Origin: Microvirga ossetica
GTDB taxonomy: Bacteria > Pseudomonadota > Alphaproteobacteria > Rhizobiales > Beijerinckiaceae
Assembly (NCBI RefSeq): GCF_002741015.1
Contig: NZ_CP016616.1
Span: 2,947,501-3,011,500 of the forward strand
Length of the DNA stretch: 64,000 bases
Direction of reading: 5' to 3'
Made by a program: the position numbers and the translations under genes. Below, in pieces: positions 61,666 to 64,000 of the stretch. Each line of letters begins with the position of its first letter. Positions within the stretch are counted from its first letter, which is position 1. The notes beneath the pieces were generated by a model, which saw only the letters and a program-made list of their open reading frames with translations, ran no database searches and had not been told where the DNA came from.

Positions 61666-61967
61666 AACCGGACCTTTGTTTGCTTCTGTTCAAGCATCGG
61701 CTCCGACATCACAGTCGCATGCTGCATCCTGCCAGAGGGGCCCGGGCGCCGATGGGTCCAACGTGGGAACCCTCCCTTCAAAGATCAAGGGAACCCCCGC
61801 AGCGGATTCTTGCTCAATTTTACGTCATCTGCCGGTTCTGGAGGCAGGGTTGCCCGGGCAAGAGACTTGACCCCGGGCGCCTATCTGATTGCATGGTCAA
61901 GAACAGGGCAGGTGGCCGAAATGAGCGTCACCAAACCCGCGACGATAAAAGATCAGAGGTGACGGTT
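61666..61967. other. divergent upstream region of terC and the ABC operon
   Basis: 302 bp without a gene. On the terC side it can fold (AGCATGCGAC...GTCGGAGCCGATGCT), but it lacks the conserved sequences of the manganese riboswitch often found before terC. Confidence 0.4.
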
Positions 61968-63005
61968 ATGTTTGCGCATCGTTCGACGAAGGCGACGTGG
62001 ATCACGGGGATGCTGGCAGGTGCTGCCGTATTCCTCGGCTCCGCCGCTGCCCAGGCCCAGACCCCGGTGCGGTTTTCGCTCGACTGGCGCTGGGAGGGGC
62101 CGGCAGCCCCCTTCGCTGTCGCCATCGACAAGGGCTACTTCAAGGCCGAGGGACTGGACGTGACGATCGATCCGGCGGCGGGCTCCCGCGAGCCGATCTC
62201 GCGCGTCGCGTCCGGCACCTACGATGTCGGCTTCGGCGACGTGAACTCCCTCGTGCGCTTCCGTGACGAGAACCCGGGCACGGACATCAAGGCGGTGATG
62301 GTGATCTATGACCGTCCGCCCTTCGCGCTCATCGGCCGCAAGAGCCGGGGCATCTCCAAGGAGATATCGAGCCTGCAGGGCAAGAAGTTCGGCGCCCCGG
62401 CCGCCGACGGCGCCTATGCGCAATGGCCGATCTTCAAGGCCGTGAACAAGATCGACGATTCGACGATGAAATTCGAGAACGTGGGCTTCCCCGTGCGCGA
62501 GCCGATGCTGGCGCAGGGAGAGGTCGATGGGGTCTTCGGCTTCTCCATGTCCTCCTACATCAACCTGAAATCCCGTGGCGTACCGGCGGACGACATCGTC
62601 GTGATGCTGATGAGCGATTACGGCGTCGATCTCTACGGCAACACCATCATCGTCTCGCAGAAATTCGCGCAGGAGAAGCCGGAGGCCGTGAAGGGCCTTT
62701 TGCGCGCGATCATGAAGGGCGTGCAGGACACGGTGAAGGACCCGTCGAGCGCGGTCGATTCGGTGATCAAGCGCAATGACGTCGCCAAGAAGGACGTGGA
62801 GCTCGAGCGCCTCAAGATGGTGCTGGAGCAGAACATGATCACGCCGTGGGTGAAGGAGAACGGTTTCGGCGGCATCGACAAGACCCGCTTTGCCAAGGCC
62901 CTCGACCAGATCGGCCTGACCTTCACCTACAAGGCGAAACCCGAGGTGGACGCCGTGTTCACGGAGCAGTTCCTCCCTGCCGCCGACCAGCGCAAGGTGA
63001 ACTGA
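61968..63005 (+). CDS. ABC transporter substrate-binding protein, NMT1/THI5 type
   Basis: 345 residues from ATG 61968 (agaggtgacggtt upstream). Signal peptide MLAGAAVFLGSAAAQAQ, cut near residue 30. The mature protein has VRFSLDWRWEGPAAPFAVAIDKGYFKAEGLDV, the typical NMT1-like start, and GVFGFSMSSYINLKSRG, TIIVSQKFAQEKPEAVKGLLRA. It binds a small organic or nitrogen/sulfur compound in the periplasm; substrate unknown. First gene of an ABC uptake operon. Confidence 0.9.
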   Translation: MFAHRSTKATWITGMLAGAAVFLGSAAAQAQTPVRFSLDWRWEGPAAPFAVAIDKGYFKAEGLDVTIDPAAGSREPISRVASGTYDVGFGDVNSLVRFRDENPGTDIKAVMVIYDRPPFALIGRKSRGISKEISSLQGKKFGAPAADGAYAQWPIFKAVNKIDDSTMKFENVGFPVREPMLAQGEVDGVFGFSMSSYINLKSRGVPADDIVVMLMSDYGVDLYGNTIIVSQKFAQEKPEAVKGLLRAIMKGVQDTVKDPSSAVDSVIKRNDVAKKDVELERLKMVLEQNMITPWVKENGFGGIDKTRFAKALDQIGLTFTYKAKPEVDAVFTEQFLPAADQRKVN

Positions 63006-63018
63006 TTGTTCTTCACCC

Positions 63019-63144
63019 TCCCCTTGAGGGGGAGGGTCGCGAGCATCGCGAGCGGGGTGGGGTGAGAGGCGCCAACATTGAAGAATGTCGCGCTGCCACC
63101 TCACCTCGGCTCTTCGAGCCGATCCTCCCCCTCAAGGGGAGGAT
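63019..63144. repeat. palindromic repeat pair in the ABC operon
   Basis: CCCTCCCCTTGAGGGGGAGGG at 63019-63039 and CCTCCCCCTCAAGGGGAGG at 63124-63142, inverted to each other, lie between the first two genes. Confidence 0.6.
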
Positions 63145-63162
63145 GACACTACGGAGCGCCCG

Positions 63163-63954
63163 TTGTCTGCTTTCGTCGACATTCACGACGTCACCCATGT
63201 CTATGCACGGGCCGAGGATGGCCTGCCCGCCGTCCGGAACCTGAACCTGAAGGTGAACGAGGGCGAGTTCGCCGCCATCGTCGGGCCCTCGGGCTGCGGC
63301 AAGTCCACCCTGATGAAGCTTGCCACCGGCCTGCAGTTTCCCCGCGAAGGCACCGTGATCGTCGACGGCAAGCAGGTGGGAGCGCCCGTCAAGCTCGCCG
63401 GAATGGCGTTCCAGAACCCGACCATGCTGCCCTGGCGCACCACCCTCGACAACATCCTCCTGCCGCTCGAGATCGTCGAGCCGCACCGCTCCCGCCTGCG
63501 CCGGCACAAGGCCGAGTATGTGGCCAAGGCCGAGAGCCTGCTGGCGCAAGTGGGCCTGAAGGAGCAGGGCGACAAGTTTCCCTGGCAGCTCTCGGGCGGC
63601 ATGCAGCAGCGCGCCTCGCTCTGCCGCGCGCTCATCCACGAACCCAAGCTCCTGATGCTCGACGAGCCCTTCGGCGCGCTCGACAGCTTCACCCGCGAGG
63701 AACTGTGGTGCGTGATGCGCGACCTGCACGCCGCGCAGAAGGTCACGATCATCCTCGTCACCCATGACCTGCGCGAAGCAGCCTTCCTGTCGGACCGCAT
63801 CTTCTGCATGAGCGCGCGTCCCGGCCGGATCGTCGCGAAGCGGGAGGTGGAGTTCCCGCGGCCGCGCGATCTCGAGATCACCTACACGCCGGAATTCTCG
63901 GCTCTCGTCCATGAATTGCGCGGCCACATCGCGCAGGCGCGCAAGGCGGCTTGA
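63163..63954 (+). CDS. ABC transporter ATP-binding protein
   Basis: 263 residues from TTG 63163 (ggagcgcccg upstream). An ATG at 63085 would add 26 residues that are all coded by the palindromic repeat, so I prefer the TTG. Walker A GPSGCGKSTLMKL near residue 42, Q-loop AFQNPTMLPWRT, signature LSGGMQQRASL and Walker B LLMLDEPFGALD, H-loop VTHDLREAAFL. It is of the nitrate/sulfonate/taurine group and powers the operon's importer. Confidence 0.93.
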   Translation: MSAFVDIHDVTHVYARAEDGLPAVRNLNLKVNEGEFAAIVGPSGCGKSTLMKLATGLQFPREGTVIVDGKQVGAPVKLAGMAFQNPTMLPWRTTLDNILLPLEIVEPHRSRLRRHKAEYVAKAESLLAQVGLKEQGDKFPWQLSGGMQQRASLCRALIHEPKLLMLDEPFGALDSFTREELWCVMRDLHAAQKVTIILVTHDLREAAFLSDRIFCMSARPGRIVAKREVEFPRPRDLEITYTPEFSALVHELRGHIAQARKAA

Positions 63955-63962
63955 GAGACCCG

Positions 63963-64000
63963 ATGAAAACCAAGAATCAGCTCGCCCTCGCACCCTGGGT
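63963..64000 (+). CDS. ABC transporter permease, N-terminal start (cut by window edge)
   Basis: Eight bases after the ATPase stop, ATG 63963 opens a frame MKTKNQLALAPW that runs out of the window. By operon order it should be the permease; no domain is visible yet. Confidence 0.55.
   Translation, partial: MKTKNQLALAPW

Noticed and set aside
61666..61790. Manganese (yybP-ykoY) riboswitch before terC
   Set aside because: The conserved GGGGAGUA-type loop is not present; only a general hairpin is seen.

Overview
The window is a chromosomal segment of a GC-rich alphaproteobacterium, most likely a Hyphomicrobiales (Rhizobiales) member close to Microvirga or the Methylobacteriaceae. This rests on the gene order sdhCDAB, mdh-sucCD-sucAB-lpd and atpHAGDC, an Omp19-like lipoprotein, a PutA that lacks the N-terminal DNA-binding domain beside an AsnC/Lrp regulator, and high-GC codon use. 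The genus is inference, not proof.

Layout. 1-4477 is chromosome: the end of a HAD phosphatase, two exported proteins, an AI-2E-type permease, a DUF2188 protein and small remnants. 4478-24655 is an island of about 20 kb, visibly more AT-rich, bounded by two identical 110-bp repeats that each hold a complete tRNA-Ala(CGC). It carries a CHRD/RTX secreted protein, RNase HI, a short phage-like operon with a degenerate HNH protein, a small serine recombinase, a PRC-barrel protein and many very small proteins, several with one membrane segment. Two GTTC-N7-GTTC sites (the alphaproteobacterial LexA box) lie before a small helix-turn-helix gene and before a 43-residue membrane peptide. 24656-64000 is chromosome again: yggT, yggU, folD, a LysR regulator, the TCA-cycle clusters, thymidine kinase, xerC, priA, ATP synthase F1, putA with its regulator, terC and the start of an ABC uptake operon.

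The island is a stack of insertions that can be read to the base. An IS630-type element (23077-24278, TA duplication) splits the island integrase; removing it restores a 332-residue tyrosine recombinase. An IS21-type element (9723-14913, 8-bp duplication) splits a phage-like gene; removing it restores a 310-residue frame whose start overlaps the upstream stop as ATGA. Inside that IS21 element a large-serine-recombinase element (12067-14692) sits in istB, and removing it at a CC dinucleotide restores istB. The island can therefore probably no longer excise by itself. A fourth element, an IS4/Tn5-type IS (32846-34517, 9-bp duplication), lies outside the island among palindromic intergenic repeats.

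The chromosomal genes form a coherent energy block: proline and folate metabolism, nearly the whole oxidative TCA branch from 2-oxoglutarate to oxaloacetate, succinate dehydrogenase feeding the respiratory chain, and F1 ATP synthase. The most interesting unexplained signals are the LexA-boxed membrane peptide with a conserved hairpin behind it, a paralogous pair of tiny membrane-peptide frames, and a double-glycine leader peptide beside thymidine kinase.
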